DNA from: Mesorhizobium huakuii
Lineage (GTDB): Bacteria; Pseudomonadota; Alphaproteobacteria; Rhizobiales; Rhizobiaceae
Reading direction: 5' to 3'
Assembly (NCBI RefSeq): GCF_014189455.1
Contig: NZ_CP050296.1
Coordinates: 806,001 to 870,000, forward strand
DNA: 64,000 nucleotides
The position numbers were made by a program, and so were the translations under genes. Below are positions 32,575 to 41,442 of this stretch, one piece after another (position 1 is the stretch's first letter; every line of letters starts with the position of its first letter). The notes below the pieces were generated by a model. It was not told where the DNA came from. It made no database searches and saw only the letters and a list, made by a program, of their open reading frames with translations.

Positions 32575-33624
32575 ATGAAAATCGCAAAGACCCGGCTGCT
32601 CGTATTCACAGCGGCCACCGCACTCTTCACCATCGGCCATGCCTTCGCCGACGAATTGTCGATCATGGCCAGCGGCGGCGCCTGGCAGGACGCCCAGCGC
32701 AAGGCCTGGTTCGAGCCGTTCAGCAAGGAGACCGGCGCAAAAATCCTCGAGCAGGAATATCTCGGCGATCTCGGCAAGGTCAAAGCCATGGTCGACACCG
32801 GCAACGTGCCGATCGATTTGGTGACGGTGGAAACCGCGACCGTGCTGCAAGGCTGCGACGCAGGCATCCTGGAGCGCCTCGACTATGCCAAGATCGGACC
32901 GCGCGACAAATTCATCGAAGGCTCGGCGCTGGATTGCGGTGTCGGGCTCGATGCTTACGGCGACATCCTCGCCTATGACCCGACCGTGCTGAAGGAAGCG
33001 CCGACCTCGGTGCTCGACCTCTTCGACACCAAGAAATTCCCGGGCAAGCGCGCCATGCGCAAATTCCCGGCGCAGAACCTGGAATGGGCATTGATGGCCG
33101 ATGGCGTCGCACCCGCCGACGTCTACAAGGTTCTGGCGACGCCGGAAGGCGTCGACCGCGCCTTCAAGAAGCTCGACACCATCAAGAAGGACATTGTCTG
33201 GTGGGATGCCGGCGCGCAGCCGGCGCAATTGCTCGCCTCGCAGGAAGTGGTGATGACCACCGCCTGGAACGGCCGCATCCAGAACGCCATCGACACCGAC
33301 AAGAAGCCGTTCAAGATCGTCTGGAACAACCAGATCCTCGAATACGACATGATCGCCATTCCGAAGGGCGCCAAGAACCCGGATCTCGCCTACAAATACC
33401 TCGCCTATATCTCGAAGCCGGAAAACAACGCCAAGCTCGCCAGCTACATCACCTACGGGCCGGTGCGCACCGACGCTGCCTCCTTCGTCGCGGCCGATGC
33501 CTTGCCGAAATTGCCCAATGCCCCCGACCATCTTGCCGGCGCCTATCTCGTCGCCGACACCGAGTTCTGGGGCGACTATGGCGAAGACCTGGTCAAGCGC
33601 TTCAACGCCTGGCTGGCCCAGTAA
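32575..33624 (+). CDS. Polyamine-type ABC transporter binding protein (PotD-like)
   Basis: A 349-residue exported protein. Residues 1-25 are a signal peptide (ending GHAFA). The mature part (ELSIMASGGAWQDAQRKAWF, DLVTVETATVLQGCDAGILE, WNGRIQNAIDTDKKPFKIVW) follows the PotD/PotF fold of family-1 binding proteins. Two Cys residues may form a disulfide. It lies 48 bp after the ATPase gene with AGGGGA before the ATG. Confidence 0.9.
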   Translation: MKIAKTRLLVFTAATALFTIGHAFADELSIMASGGAWQDAQRKAWFEPFSKETGAKILEQEYLGDLGKVKAMVDTGNVPIDLVTVETATVLQGCDAGILERLDYAKIGPRDKFIEGSALDCGVGLDAYGDILAYDPTVLKEAPTSVLDLFDTKKFPGKRAMRKFPAQNLEWALMADGVAPADVYKVLATPEGVDRAFKKLDTIKKDIVWWDAGAQPAQLLASQEVVMTTAWNGRIQNAIDTDKKPFKIVWNNQILEYDMIAIPKGAKNPDLAYKYLAYISKPENNAKLASYITYGPVRTDAASFVAADALPKLPNAPDHLAGAYLVADTEFWGDYGEDLVKRFNAWLAQ

Positions 33625-33626
33625 GG

Positions 33627-34907
33627 ATGTCGGCCTTGCTGCCCAGCGAACTCGACCGGCCCGCGCTGGCCCGCGGCCGGTCAGCCGCCGACGCTGACCC
33701 AAGGTCGGTGTCGGCGGCGCTGCGGCGCGCCGAATTCGGCGACCGGCTGCGCACGCTGGCGCTGGCTGCCCCCCTGCTCCTGCTTCTCGCCTTAAGCTTC
33801 GGCATCCCGATCGTGCTTTTGCTGTCGCGCGCCGTCTACGACCCGACCATCGCCGACGCTCTGCCGCGCACCAGCGTGGCCCTTGCCGACTGGAACGGCC
33901 AGGGCCTGCCCGGTGACGCCGCCTTCATCGCGCTCGCCGCCGATCTCAGCGAAAACCAGGCCAAGGGCGCCGCCTACGAACTGGCCAAGGCGCTCAACGC
34001 CCGCCTGCCCGGCGCCCGCAGCCAGGTGCTGAAAACCGTACGCCAGCTCGAAGCCGCCGGCGGCAAGCCGCCGCTCGACATCATGAAAGCCGTGCCCTTC
34101 TGGTCGGCGCCCGGCACCTGGCCGGTGATCGCCAACGGCACCCACGCCATCACCTCGTTCTATCTGTTGAGCGCGCTCGATCTCAGGTGGAACGCCGATG
34201 GCGGCATCGAGCGCGTGCCACCCGAACAGGCGATCTTCCTGCAAGTGTTCCTGCGCACCTTCTTCGTCGCGGCAGCGGTGACGCTTGCCACCTTGCTGCT
34301 CGGCTTCCCCTTGGCCTATCTCATATCAAGCGTGCCGAAGGGACTGGCGGCGATCCTGATCGTGGCGGTGCTGTTGCCGTTCTGGACCTCGATCCTGGTG
34401 CGCACCGCGGCCTGGACGGTGCTTTTGCAGAAATTCGGCCTCGTCAACGACCTGCTTCTGTGGCTCGGCATCGCCTCCGAGCGGCTCGACCTGATGTACA
34501 GCCGTATCGGCCTGATCATCGCCATGACGCATATCCAGCTGCCGTTCACGCTGCTGCCGATCTACTCCGTCATGCGCACCATCGCGCCCTCGCAGATGAA
34601 GGCCGCCTATTCGCTCGGCGCAAAACCCTTCACCGCCTTCCGGCGCGTCTATCTCCCGCAGGTTTTCCCGGGCGTCATGGCCGGCTGCCTGCTCACCTTC
34701 ATCCTGTGCCTCGGCTACTACATCACCCCCGCCCTGATCGGCGGCGCCAGCGACCAGCTGATCAGCAATTTCATCGCCAACTACGTCAATGTCGAACTGA
34801 ACTGGGAGATGGCGGCCGCACTGAGCTTCATCCTGCTCGTCTTCACCCTGGCCCTGTTCGGCATCTTCGCCCGGATCCTCGGCCTCGACCGCCTGAAGAT
34901 GGTGTAG
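33627..34907 (+). CDS. Polyamine-type ABC permease, long N-terminal form (PotB-like)
   Basis: A 426-residue permease. After a first helix (LALAAPLLLLLALSFGIPIV) a periplasmic insert of about 130 residues precedes the five-helix core with the EAA-like loop KAAYSLGAKPFTAFRRVYLP. The insert makes it longer than typical PotB (about 285 residues). The ATG at 33627 overlaps nothing and is three bases after the previous stop. Forms the channel with the next permease. Confidence 0.88.
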   Translation: MSALLPSELDRPALARGRSAADADPRSVSAALRRAEFGDRLRTLALAAPLLLLLALSFGIPIVLLLSRAVYDPTIADALPRTSVALADWNGQGLPGDAAFIALAADLSENQAKGAAYELAKALNARLPGARSQVLKTVRQLEAAGGKPPLDIMKAVPFWSAPGTWPVIANGTHAITSFYLLSALDLRWNADGGIERVPPEQAIFLQVFLRTFFVAAAVTLATLLLGFPLAYLISSVPKGLAAILIVAVLLPFWTSILVRTAAWTVLLQKFGLVNDLLLWLGIASERLDLMYSRIGLIIAMTHIQLPFTLLPIYSVMRTIAPSQMKAAYSLGAKPFTAFRRVYLPQVFPGVMAGCLLTFILCLGYYITPALIGGASDQLISNFIANYVNVELNWEMAAALSFILLVFTLALFGIFARILGLDRLKMV

Positions 34908-34909
34908 CC

Positions 34910-35737
34910 ATGCTGTTGTCGCCCTATCCGACCCCTGGTGAACGCATCCGCGTCGCGCTGCTCTGGCTGTGGTGCGGACTGGTCATCCTGTTCCTGCTGG
35001 TGCCGATCCTCATTCCCGTGCCGCTCTCCTTCAACAGCGGCGCCTTCTTCATCTTCCCGCTCGAAGGCCTGTCGACACGCTGGTACGAGGTGGTGCTGGG
35101 CACGCAGCGCTGGCAGTCGGCGATCGGCAACAGCCTGATCGTCGCCTTCGGCACGACGCTGATCGCCACCACGCTCGGCACGCTGACGGCCATCGCACTG
35201 TCCAACGAGAAGTTTCCCGGCCGCCGCATCGTCATGCCGCTGCTGCTCTCGCCGCTGATCGTGCCGGTGGTGATCACCGCCGTCGGCTCGTATCTGTTCT
35301 ACGCCCGCGTTGGCCTCGCCAGCACCTATGCCGGCATCATCCTGGCGCATACCGCCCTTGCCAGCCCCTTCGTCGTCGTCACCGTCGGCGCCAGCCTCAC
35401 CGGCTTCGACCGCAATCTGATGCGCGCCGCCGCCATCTCCGGCGCGAAACCGCTGACCGCTTTCTTCCGCGTGATGCTGCCGCTGATCCTGCCCGGCGTG
35501 CTTTCGGGCGCGGCCTTCGCCTTCGTCACCTCCTTCGACGAGGTGGTGGTGGTGCAGTTCCTGGCCAGTGCCGGCCAGCGCACCATGCCGCTCGAAATGT
35601 TCATCGGCCTGCGTGAAAAACTCTCGCCCGCCATCACCGCCGCCGCGACGCTGATGATGGCGCTGTCGATCGTGCTGTTGGTGGTGGCGAACCTTCTGGC
35701 CCGGCGCGGCCAGGGCCGACGGGCAGCAGCCGGCTGA
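34910..35737 (+). CDS. Polyamine-type ABC permease (PotC-like)
   Basis: A 275-residue permease with six helices (VILFLLVPILIPVPLSF first) and the EAA loop MRAAAISGAKPLTAFFRVML. It starts two bases after the PotB-like stop and ends the operon, followed by a Rho-independent terminator at 35851. Confidence 0.9.
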   Translation: MLLSPYPTPGERIRVALLWLWCGLVILFLLVPILIPVPLSFNSGAFFIFPLEGLSTRWYEVVLGTQRWQSAIGNSLIVAFGTTLIATTLGTLTAIALSNEKFPGRRIVMPLLLSPLIVPVVITAVGSYLFYARVGLASTYAGIILAHTALASPFVVVTVGASLTGFDRNLMRAAAISGAKPLTAFFRVMLPLILPGVLSGAAFAFVTSFDEVVVVQFLASAGQRTMPLEMFIGLREKLSPAITAAATLMMALSIVLLVVANLLARRGQGRRAAAG

Positions 35738-35850
35738 GGCCGGTTTCGACAGCCATCGGCAATCCGGCGCGGAAACAGTGAAACTTTTCGCGCGGCGTTC
35801 TCGTTGCTGCCGGCATCGCCTTCCCAAGGCGATCGCAGACCTCCGATCAT

Positions 35851-35884
35851 GCCCCGCCGGCCCCCTGCTGGTGGGGCTTTTTTT
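35851..35884 (+). terminator. Rho-independent terminator of the polyamine-type operon
   Basis: GCCCCGCCGGC pairs imperfectly with GCTGGTGGGGC, followed directly by seven T. It is 114 bp after the last permease gene. Confidence 0.85.
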
Positions 35885-36020
35885 GAGGCAGCCGGCGCGG
35901 AGCAATCAGGGAGCCGGAAGTTTCAAATCGGCCGGACCCCGGCACCTCTGGTCAACTCCCGGCGCCCTTGCTGCCCCGACGCCCCATCGGCCATAATCCG
36001 CCCTCTCGCGGAGAACACCT

Positions 36021-36554
36021 ATGTCGCTCAGCCCGTTGCTCCAGGCTTCGCCCGTCATCCAGCTCCACGCGCTGATCGCCATTGCCGCGCTGCTGCTCGG
36101 CGCCATGCAGCTCTGGCGCAGCAAGGGCGACCGGCTGCACCGGGCGCTTGGCCGCGTCTGGGTGGCGCTGATGGCGACGGTCGCCGGCTCCGGCCTGTTC
36201 ATCTGGACGATCCGGCTGTGGGGACCGTTCAGCCCGATCCACCTTCTGTCGGTTCTGGTGCTGGTGATGCTGTGGCGCGGCGTGCGCGCCGCGCGCGGCG
36301 GCAACATTGCCGCACACCGCCGCATCATGCAGGGCACCTACATTTTCGGCCTGATCATTACCGGGCTTTTGACCTTCATTCCCGGCCGCACCATGTATGC
36401 CGCCGCCTTCGGCCCCCAGGGCGCGACGCCACAAAAGCTGCTGGTCTTTGCCGGCCTGGTCATGGCGGCGGCCGCCGCCGGCCTCTATGCCGCGCGCGGT
36501 GCACGGGCGGCAGCGCCGCCCATGCGTGGAGAATCGCGGCCCGGAAGCGCATAG
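36021..36554 (+). CDS. DUF2306-family membrane protein
   Basis: A 177-residue protein with four to five membrane helices (QLHALIAIAALLLGAMQLW, LMATVAGSGLFIWTIRLWG, IMQGTYIFGLIITGLLTF). The pattern G-D-x-LHRALGRVWV followed by AAHRRIMQG is characteristic of DUF2306 proteins. Role unknown. Separate transcription unit between two terminator-bounded regions. Confidence 0.8.
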   Translation: MSLSPLLQASPVIQLHALIAIAALLLGAMQLWRSKGDRLHRALGRVWVALMATVAGSGLFIWTIRLWGPFSPIHLLSVLVLVMLWRGVRAARGGNIAAHRRIMQGTYIFGLIITGLLTFIPGRTMYAAAFGPQGATPQKLLVFAGLVMAAAAAGLYAARGARAAAPPMRGESRPGSA

Positions 36555-36681
36555 AGCCGCAGCTTGCAGGCCGGCTGGACGGCATGTGCCAAGCCGCGAT
36601 CGAGATGTCAGCCGGGTGGCGGCGACCGGAAAGCCCGCCCTGTCGCATTGTCACCACGAACGGGCCGGCGAAAATCCCCGC

Positions 36682-36768
36682 TCAGACCGGGCCGGACGCA
36701 ACGAACGCGACGACGGCGGACAGTTTTTCGCGCTTCACGAGAACCGGCTTTTCGTAAGTCTTCTTCAT
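36682..36768 (-). CDS. Orphan RiPP-like precursor peptide (28 aa)
   Basis: A 28-codon minus-strand gene; GGGGCATT precedes the ATG. The sequence KKTYEKPVLVKREKLSAVVA is clearly related to the leader at 14805 (Lys-Thr-Tyr-x-Lys-Pro, Val-Lys-Arg, Lys-Leu-Ser-Ala-Val). The tail is short (FVASGPV). No maturation enzyme is in the window. The remainder of the 36555-36987 gap shows no other gene. Being conserved in two separate places argues that both are real. Confidence 0.7.
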   Translation of the reverse strand: MKKTYEKPVLVKREKLSAVVAFVASGPV

Positions 36769-37023
36769 GGAATGCCCCAATGCCCCAGGATTTGCCCGCG
36801 CAGGTCGCTACGGAAGCCCTTGCTTGTCAAGCAAACGCCCAACAAGGTTCCGTGATCGCCGGCCGGAATTCGCGGCCGTCCCATCGTTGCGGGTCGAGAC
36901 ATCCTCCGATTTTATCCGCTTCCTTGTTCTGGCCATGTTGCACTGCGAAAGAAATGCTGCATTGCGATATCGGCTGACCGGGCCGACATGCGCGGCGGGC
37001 TGGGGCACAACGAAGGAGCTATA

Positions 37024-39000
37024 GTGGCGGCATCGTTCCGGCCTGATATCCAGGGATTGCGCGCGCTGGCGGTCGGCGGCGTCGTTGCCTATCATTTCGG
37101 CCTCACCGCCCTGCCCGGCGGTTTTGCCGGCGTCGACATCTTCTTCGTCATTTCCGGCTGGCTGATCACCACGCATTTGATGCACGAGATCACCGAGACC
37201 GGCCGGCTCGACCTCTTGCGTTTCTATGCCCGGCGCGCCCGGCGCCTTCTACCGGCGGCCCTGTTCGTCATCCTGGCGACGCTCGCCGCCGGCTACTTCA
37301 TCCTGGCACCGCAGGAGCAGGCGCTCTATTCGCGCGGCGCCATGTTCGCCTCGGCCTATGCCATCAATCTGTGGCTGTTGCGCTGGTCGTTCGACTATTT
37401 CGCTTCGGATGCCTTAAGCAATCCCTTCATCCACTTCTGGTCGCTGTCGGTGGAGGAGCAGTTCTATCTCGTCTGGCCGGCGCTGCTGCTGTTCGCCGCC
37501 TGGCTGCATCCGGGCAAACGCATGGCCGTGATCGTGATCGGCGTCGCCGGCCTCGCCTCCTTCACCGCCTGCCTGTGGCTCACCAGCCTCTCGCCGGCCT
37601 GGGCCTTCTACTTCTCGCCGCTGCGCGCCTGGGAGTTCGCCGCCGGCGGGCTGGCGACGCTGGCGCCGGCGACATTGCTGCGGAACCGCGCATGGCTGCG
37701 GGCCGCACTAGGCTGGCTCGGCCTGGCGCTGATCGCCGTCGCCTATCTCTGCTTGAGCGAAGACCTGCCCTTCCCTGGCTGGTACGCGCTGCTGCCGGTC
37801 GCCGGCACGGTGCTGGTGCTGCTGAGCGGCGCCGGCGAAGAACACGACAAGCACACAGCCAGCCCAACCGGCTGGCAGGCCCTCACGCCCGCCGCAGCAC
37901 TCTCGCTGCCGCCTCTGCAATGGATCGGCGCGCTCTCCTATTCGCTCTATCTCTGGCACTGGCCTGTCATCGTCTATGCCGGCATGCTGGCGCCGGATCT
38001 CACCGCCCCGCAGCGCCTTGGCTGCGGGGCCTTGGCGCTGGCGCTGGCATTCCTCACCTATCATTTGATCGAAAACCCGGCGCGGCGCGGCGGCTGGCTG
38101 ACCGTTGGCGTTCGAGCGCTGGCTCCGGCGCTTGCGCTGACTGGCGTGGGTGTGGCGGTGGCCTATGCCAATGCGCATCTGGCCACCCGCAATATCGACC
38201 CGGCCCAGCGCGGCATCGAACAGGCGGCCGAACAGCCTTCCACGGCCCGCGCCACCGACGAAAACTGCCTGCTCGACTTCCACACGGTGAAGCCCAAACC
38301 TTGCACCTTCGGCGCGGCCGACGCCGCCCACACCATCGTGCTGTTCGGCGATTCGCACGCCGACCACTGGTCGACGCCGCTGGTCGAAGCGGCCAGACGC
38401 AACGACACCAAGGTCGTCACCTATCTCAAATCCTCGTGCCGCGCCTCGCGGCTGCCGACCTTCAGCGCGGTGCTGAAGCGCGACTACACCGAATGCGACG
38501 CCTGGCGCGAACAGGCGATCGCCGACATCATCCGCCGCAAGCCGCGCCTGGTGGTGATCTCCGAATTCTCGATCGGCAACCTGACGCGCGACATGCCCGC
38601 CGCCGGCCGCAAGGCCGAAACCGCGCGCTGGCAGGCCGGCCTGCGCTCCACCTTGCAGGCGTTCAGCCAGGCCGGCGTCGAGACCGCCGTCATCCGCGAC
38701 ACACCGATCGGCGACAGTTTTGCGGACTCCTGCGTTGCCCGAGCGCTATGGTGGCGCGAGCCCCCCTCGAACTGCGACACGCCGAGGGCGCAGGCCGCCA
38801 ATGACAGTGCCGCCGCGCAAGAGCGCGCCGTGGTCAAAAGCGTACCCGACACGCTCTACGTCGACCTCACCGACCGCTTCTGCGGCCCGACGGAGTGCCA
38901 CGTCTTCATCGGTGGAAAGCTGGCCTTCCGCGACCGGCATCATCTGGCGACGGCGTTCGCAGAGACATTGGAGGGGCCGATTGAGAGGGCGCTGTTTTAG
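37024..39000 (+). CDS. OafA/YrhL-type acyltransferase with SGNH domain
   Basis: A 658-residue protein. Residues 5-350 are an acyltransferase-3 membrane domain of about ten helices (FRPDIQGLRALAVGGVVAYH, FIHFWSLSVEEQFYLVWPAL). After a further helix, residues 420-658 form a periplasmic SGNH hydrolase-like domain with GDSHADHW and, near the end, DRHHL, the Ser/His catalytic motifs. It likely O-acetylates a surface polysaccharide. The GTG at 37024 has AAGGAG six bases upstream, preferred over an ATG at 36988 without one. Confidence 0.88.
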   Translation: MAASFRPDIQGLRALAVGGVVAYHFGLTALPGGFAGVDIFFVISGWLITTHLMHEITETGRLDLLRFYARRARRLLPAALFVILATLAAGYFILAPQEQALYSRGAMFASAYAINLWLLRWSFDYFASDALSNPFIHFWSLSVEEQFYLVWPALLLFAAWLHPGKRMAVIVIGVAGLASFTACLWLTSLSPAWAFYFSPLRAWEFAAGGLATLAPATLLRNRAWLRAALGWLGLALIAVAYLCLSEDLPFPGWYALLPVAGTVLVLLSGAGEEHDKHTASPTGWQALTPAAALSLPPLQWIGALSYSLYLWHWPVIVYAGMLAPDLTAPQRLGCGALALALAFLTYHLIENPARRGGWLTVGVRALAPALALTGVGVAVAYANAHLATRNIDPAQRGIEQAAEQPSTARATDENCLLDFHTVKPKPCTFGAADAAHTIVLFGDSHADHWSTPLVEAARRNDTKVVTYLKSSCRASRLPTFSAVLKRDYTECDAWREQAIADIIRRKPRLVVISEFSIGNLTRDMPAAGRKAETARWQAGLRSTLQAFSQAGVETAVIRDTPIGDSFADSCVARALWWREPPSNCDTPRAQAANDSAAAQERAVVKSVPDTLYVDLTDRFCGPTECHVFIGGKLAFRDRHHLATAFAETLEGPIERALF

Positions 39001-39002
39001 GG

Positions 39003-39205
39003 GGTGAGGCGCCCTTCCTTCTCCCCCTTGCGGGGCCTGAAGGGCGGGCGAGACCCGTGGCTCGCCCCGGGGTGGCCTCGCGAAGCGAGGTCGGATGAGG
39101 GATGCTCCAGCTTGACGCCGACGGCACTCCGTCACCCACCCCTCAACCGTCTCGGCGCTGCGCGCCGATCCACCTTCTCCCACAAGGGGAGAAGGAAAGA
39201 GCCGC
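39003..39205. repeat. Extragenic palindromic mosaic, family B
   Basis: CCTTCTCCCCCTTGCGGGG-type arms, TCGCCCCGGGGTGGC and a terminal CTTCTCCCACAAGGGGAGAA form nested hairpins. Related segments occur at 45139-45179 and 42765-43030. The rest of the gap to 39418 is AT-rich and without a clear gene. Confidence 0.65.
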
Positions 39206-39418
39206 TCAGCCACCCCCAGCCAACTTCGCCACATAGCGCTCAAGCGTCACCACGCCACGCTCGGACCTGGTCGGCGGGTAGTAGGCTCTTCGAAACGCAT
39301 GCGCTTTATACTGATGACCTTGAGACGTTTTTGGTTTTGCGATTGATTGGGAGCAGTTTCGGGCCGGAATCAATTCTGAAAAATTTCAACACGTCTGGGA
39401 TCAAAATAGGTGTCTAGG

Positions 39419-39856
39419 ATGGGCGGGATAGACTTGTTGAAGCGGCTGGCGGTCAATCTTGTTGCCTTGGCGCTGGCCACGTTTATCGGATCAGTCGCCG
39501 TCACCCAGGTCGCCTATGTGTTTCACGTCCATGTGGCAAAGAACCCGATGGCTCCGCTTGTCCTAGGATTCCTCATTGCGCTTATCGTAGCCGCGATTGC
39601 GCCAAGGACAGCGTTCTGGCCAAGGTTTCTCGTGTTCACCGGCATTTTCCTCTTGGAACTTGCCTTGTACGTCGTCTTTACCAATACGATGCTGTTCCTT
39701 TTAGAGCACTACTGGAGTGGAAATTTGGAGGCGGCCAAACCTTGGCTGCATATCGGCTTGTTGATGCACATCATAACCTTCGTGGCCGGCCTCTTGGTGC
39801 TGCGCCGGTTTCGGCTACCAAAACCTACCGAGATCGACGTGGATTGGGCTCGGTAG
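39419..39856 (+). CDS. Small integral membrane protein (145 aa)
   Basis: Four predicted membrane helices (LAVNLVALALATFIGSVAVT, PLVLGFLIALIVAAI, FLVFTGIFLLELALYVVF, HIGLLMHIITFVAGLLVLR). No conserved motif recognised. The base composition around it is more AT-rich than the neighbours, which suggests acquisition, but that is only an impression. Start ATG 39419 with TAGG upstream. Confidence 0.65.
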   Translation: MGGIDLLKRLAVNLVALALATFIGSVAVTQVAYVFHVHVAKNPMAPLVLGFLIALIVAAIAPRTAFWPRFLVFTGIFLLELALYVVFTNTMLFLLEHYWSGNLEAAKPWLHIGLLMHIITFVAGLLVLRRFRLPKPTEIDVDWAR

Positions 39857-39933
39857 CCAGTCCATTTGCAAATCCATGGAACGGGACCGCCCCTCGGGGG
39901 TTATATTAGATCGACCTTGAGAAGGAGGTAGCC

Positions 39934-40236
39934 ATGAAGAAGCTCCTGCTTGCCTCGGTTATCGCCATTGCTTCGGCGGCGGCGATGATCGCCCCGGCCA
40001 ACGCCCGCAGTCACGTCTTTATCGGCATCGGCGGCTACAACGACTATTATGGCAACGACTATTATGATGGTTATGAGGACTATGGCGGCCGCTATGTCTA
40101 TAGCCCCTACGACCCCTACGATGACGGCTACAGGCCGCGCTATTTCCACCGGCACCACCACCGTTGCCACATCGAAGTGATCAATCACTGGCGTCATCAT
40201 CACAGGATCATCGAGGAAGTCCGCGTCTGCGGATAA
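39934..40236 (+). CDS. Exported Tyr/Gly- and His-rich small protein (100 aa)
   Basis: GAGAAGGAGG precedes the ATG. Residues 1-24 are a signal peptide (LLLASVIAIASAAAMIAPA, cleavage after ANA). The mature part has a Tyr/Asp/Gly-rich stretch (GGYNDYYGNDYYDGYEDYGG) and then His-rich RYFHRHHHRCH and HWRHHHRI. Histidine clusters could bind metal. No known family. A terminator follows. Confidence 0.75.
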   Translation: MKKLLLASVIAIASAAAMIAPANARSHVFIGIGGYNDYYGNDYYDGYEDYGGRYVYSPYDPYDDGYRPRYFHRHHHRCHIEVINHWRHHHRIIEEVRVCG

Positions 40237-40253
40237 ACTGAACTTGTGAACTG

Positions 40254-40283
40254 ATCCGGCCGGCATTGCCGGTCGGATTGTTT
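40254..40283 (+). terminator. Rho-independent terminator
   Basis: ATCCGGCCGGC pairs with GCCGGTCGGAT over ATT, followed by TGTTTT. It separates the His-rich protein gene from the phage-like genes on the other strand. Confidence 0.75.
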
Positions 40284-40293
40284 TGCGGGCCCC

Positions 40294-40887
40294 TCACCGC
40301 GCCATCATCATCCCATAGTGCACCGCCAGCAGGTCGAGCCCGACCTTCAGCAGCTTCGTCACCACATCCCTTCCCTCGCCCGTTTGTTCCGCCAGGCTCT
40401 TGATCGAGCCACCCGCGCAACAAACTTTCTGCACCACCGCCGCGACCTCCCGGTGTCCCAGCGCTCTCGTTGCGGCGGCATGCGCCCGGCCGGCGTCGAG
40501 CACGCTGTCGGCGATGCCGCCGCCATGGCGGCCGCCGCCGACGCGCTCGCTCCAGCGCATCGGTTTCACGCCGGCCTGCTGGCTGCACTGAAAGTCCTCG
40601 CGGTAGCGCTGGCCGGCCTCGCGCTGCTGGCGCGACAGCGAGGTGATGCCGATGAGCGGATCGACATTGCGCACCCGCACGATGCCGCCGGTGGAGGTGT
40701 AGCCGTCGTTCGACACTTCGTAGACGCGCCGTGCTTCGGCCGTGCCGGCGTTGAGCCGCTTGCGGCCGAAGGCGTCGTCGCTGAGCGCGAAATCATGGCC
40801 GACCTCCCGGCGGATGCGCACCTGCTCGGCCTCGCCCTTGGGGAGCTTCGGCGCCTGCGGTTTGGCGGGTTTGGCCTTTTTGGGCAT
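40294..40887 (-). CDS. Phage-type hypothetical protein (197 aa)
   Basis: AAGGAG precedes the ATG at 40887. The product begins KKAKPAKPQAPKLPKGEAEQ (basic, disordered) and continues with VGHDFALSDDAFGRKRLNAG and a C-terminal helical domain (TRALGHREVAAVVQKVCCAG, SLAEQTGEGRDVVTKLLKVG) that resembles a helix-turn-helix. It is common beside DUF1376 and GcrA-like genes in rhizobial phage remnants. The frame is open upstream through a palindrome, see the next entry. Confidence 0.6.
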   Translation of the reverse strand: MPKKAKPAKPQAPKLPKGEAEQVRIRREVGHDFALSDDAFGRKRLNAGTAEARRVYEVSNDGYTSTGGIVRVRNVDPLIGITSLSRQQREAGQRYREDFQCSQQAGVKPMRWSERVGGGRHGGGIADSVLDAGRAHAAATRALGHREVAAVVQKVCCAGGSIKSLAEQTGEGRDVVTKLLKVGLDLLAVHYGMMMAR

Positions 40888-41442
40888 GGGGTGGCTCCTT
40901 GGGCTTGGGGATGTTGGATAGTGGGCTGGGCCTTGCAGAACTTGGGTTCCTCGCCCCCGCAAAGCGGGGAGAGGTGGATCGGGCGAAGCCCGAGACGGAG
41001 CGGGGGCAGCGCCGACGGTCGAAGAGAAGGCGACACGGCGAAACAAGTAATCTCGTGCTCCATTCTCAACCGGCTTTGGTTTCAGACAGGGCGTCCCCCT
41101 CTCCGTCCCGGCTTCGCCGGGCCACCTCTCCCCGCTTTGCGGGGGCGAGGAACCCAGGACTTGCGAGGCCGCCCGTCTCGCCATCAGCTCGCGCATCACC
41201 CGCCGCTCCCGCACCTCGATGCAGAGCTGCGCGCTCGATGGGCAGAACTGGGCGTTGCCGCTCTTCACCTCGCCGCGCACGAAGCGCTGGATGGCGGCTT
41301 GCAGATCGGCAAGCTCGGCGTCGCGCACAGCACTGAGATAGCCGCGCATCTGCATGTCGACATCAGTCAGGGCGGATTGCGGGAAGCATGAGAACATCGC
41401 GGCAAGCGCCTTCGTCGCCTGCTGCAGTTCGGCTGCGGTCAT
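40294..41442 (-). CDS. Phage-type protein whose frame runs through a palindrome into the next gene
   Basis: From ATG 41442 the frame encodes TAAELQQATKALAAMFSCFP, ADLQAAIQRFVRGEVKSG and CIEVRERRVMRELMARRAA, about 90 well-composed residues. It then crosses the family-B palindrome (41169-40931) without a stop and continues in frame into the gene starting at 40887, giving 382 codons. The middle third (SSPPQSGERW, PALRGRGTQ) is plainly repeat-derived. Either the first gene lost its natural end to the insertion or the two are now one protein. Overlaps the DUF1376 gene by 80 bp. Confidence 0.5.
   Translation of the reverse strand: MTAAELQQATKALAAMFSCFPQSALTDVDMQMRGYLSAVRDAELADLQAAIQRFVRGEVKSGNAQFCPSSAQLCIEVRERRVMRELMARRAASQVLGSSPPQSGERWPGEAGTERGTPCLKPKPVENGARDYLFRRVAFSSTVGAAPAPSRASPDPPLPALRGRGTQVLQGPAHYPTSPSPRSHPMPKKAKPAKPQAPKLPKGEAEQVRIRREVGHDFALSDDAFGRKRLNAGTAEARRVYEVSNDGYTSTGGIVRVRNVDPLIGITSLSRQQREAGQRYREDFQCSQQAGVKPMRWSERVGGGRHGGGIADSVLDAGRAHAAATRALGHREVAAVVQKVCCAGGSIKSLAEQTGEGRDVVTKLLKVGLDLLAVHYGMMMAR
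40931..41169. repeat. 239-bp inverted palindrome inserted within phage-like genes
   Basis: The left arm (GGTTCCTCGCCCCCGCAAAG, then CGGGGAGAGGTGG) is mirrored at 41122-41155. Inner part contains a second inverted pair around GAGACGGAGCGGG / CCCTCTCCGTCCCGGC. Unlike other copies it is read as part of an open reading frame. Confidence 0.75.

Noticed and set aside
39219..39330. A minus-strand protein-like end (YYPPTRSERGVVTLERYVAK)
   Set aside because: It looks coding, but no start, RBS or family could be found and it lies next to a repeat; too little evidence for a gene.
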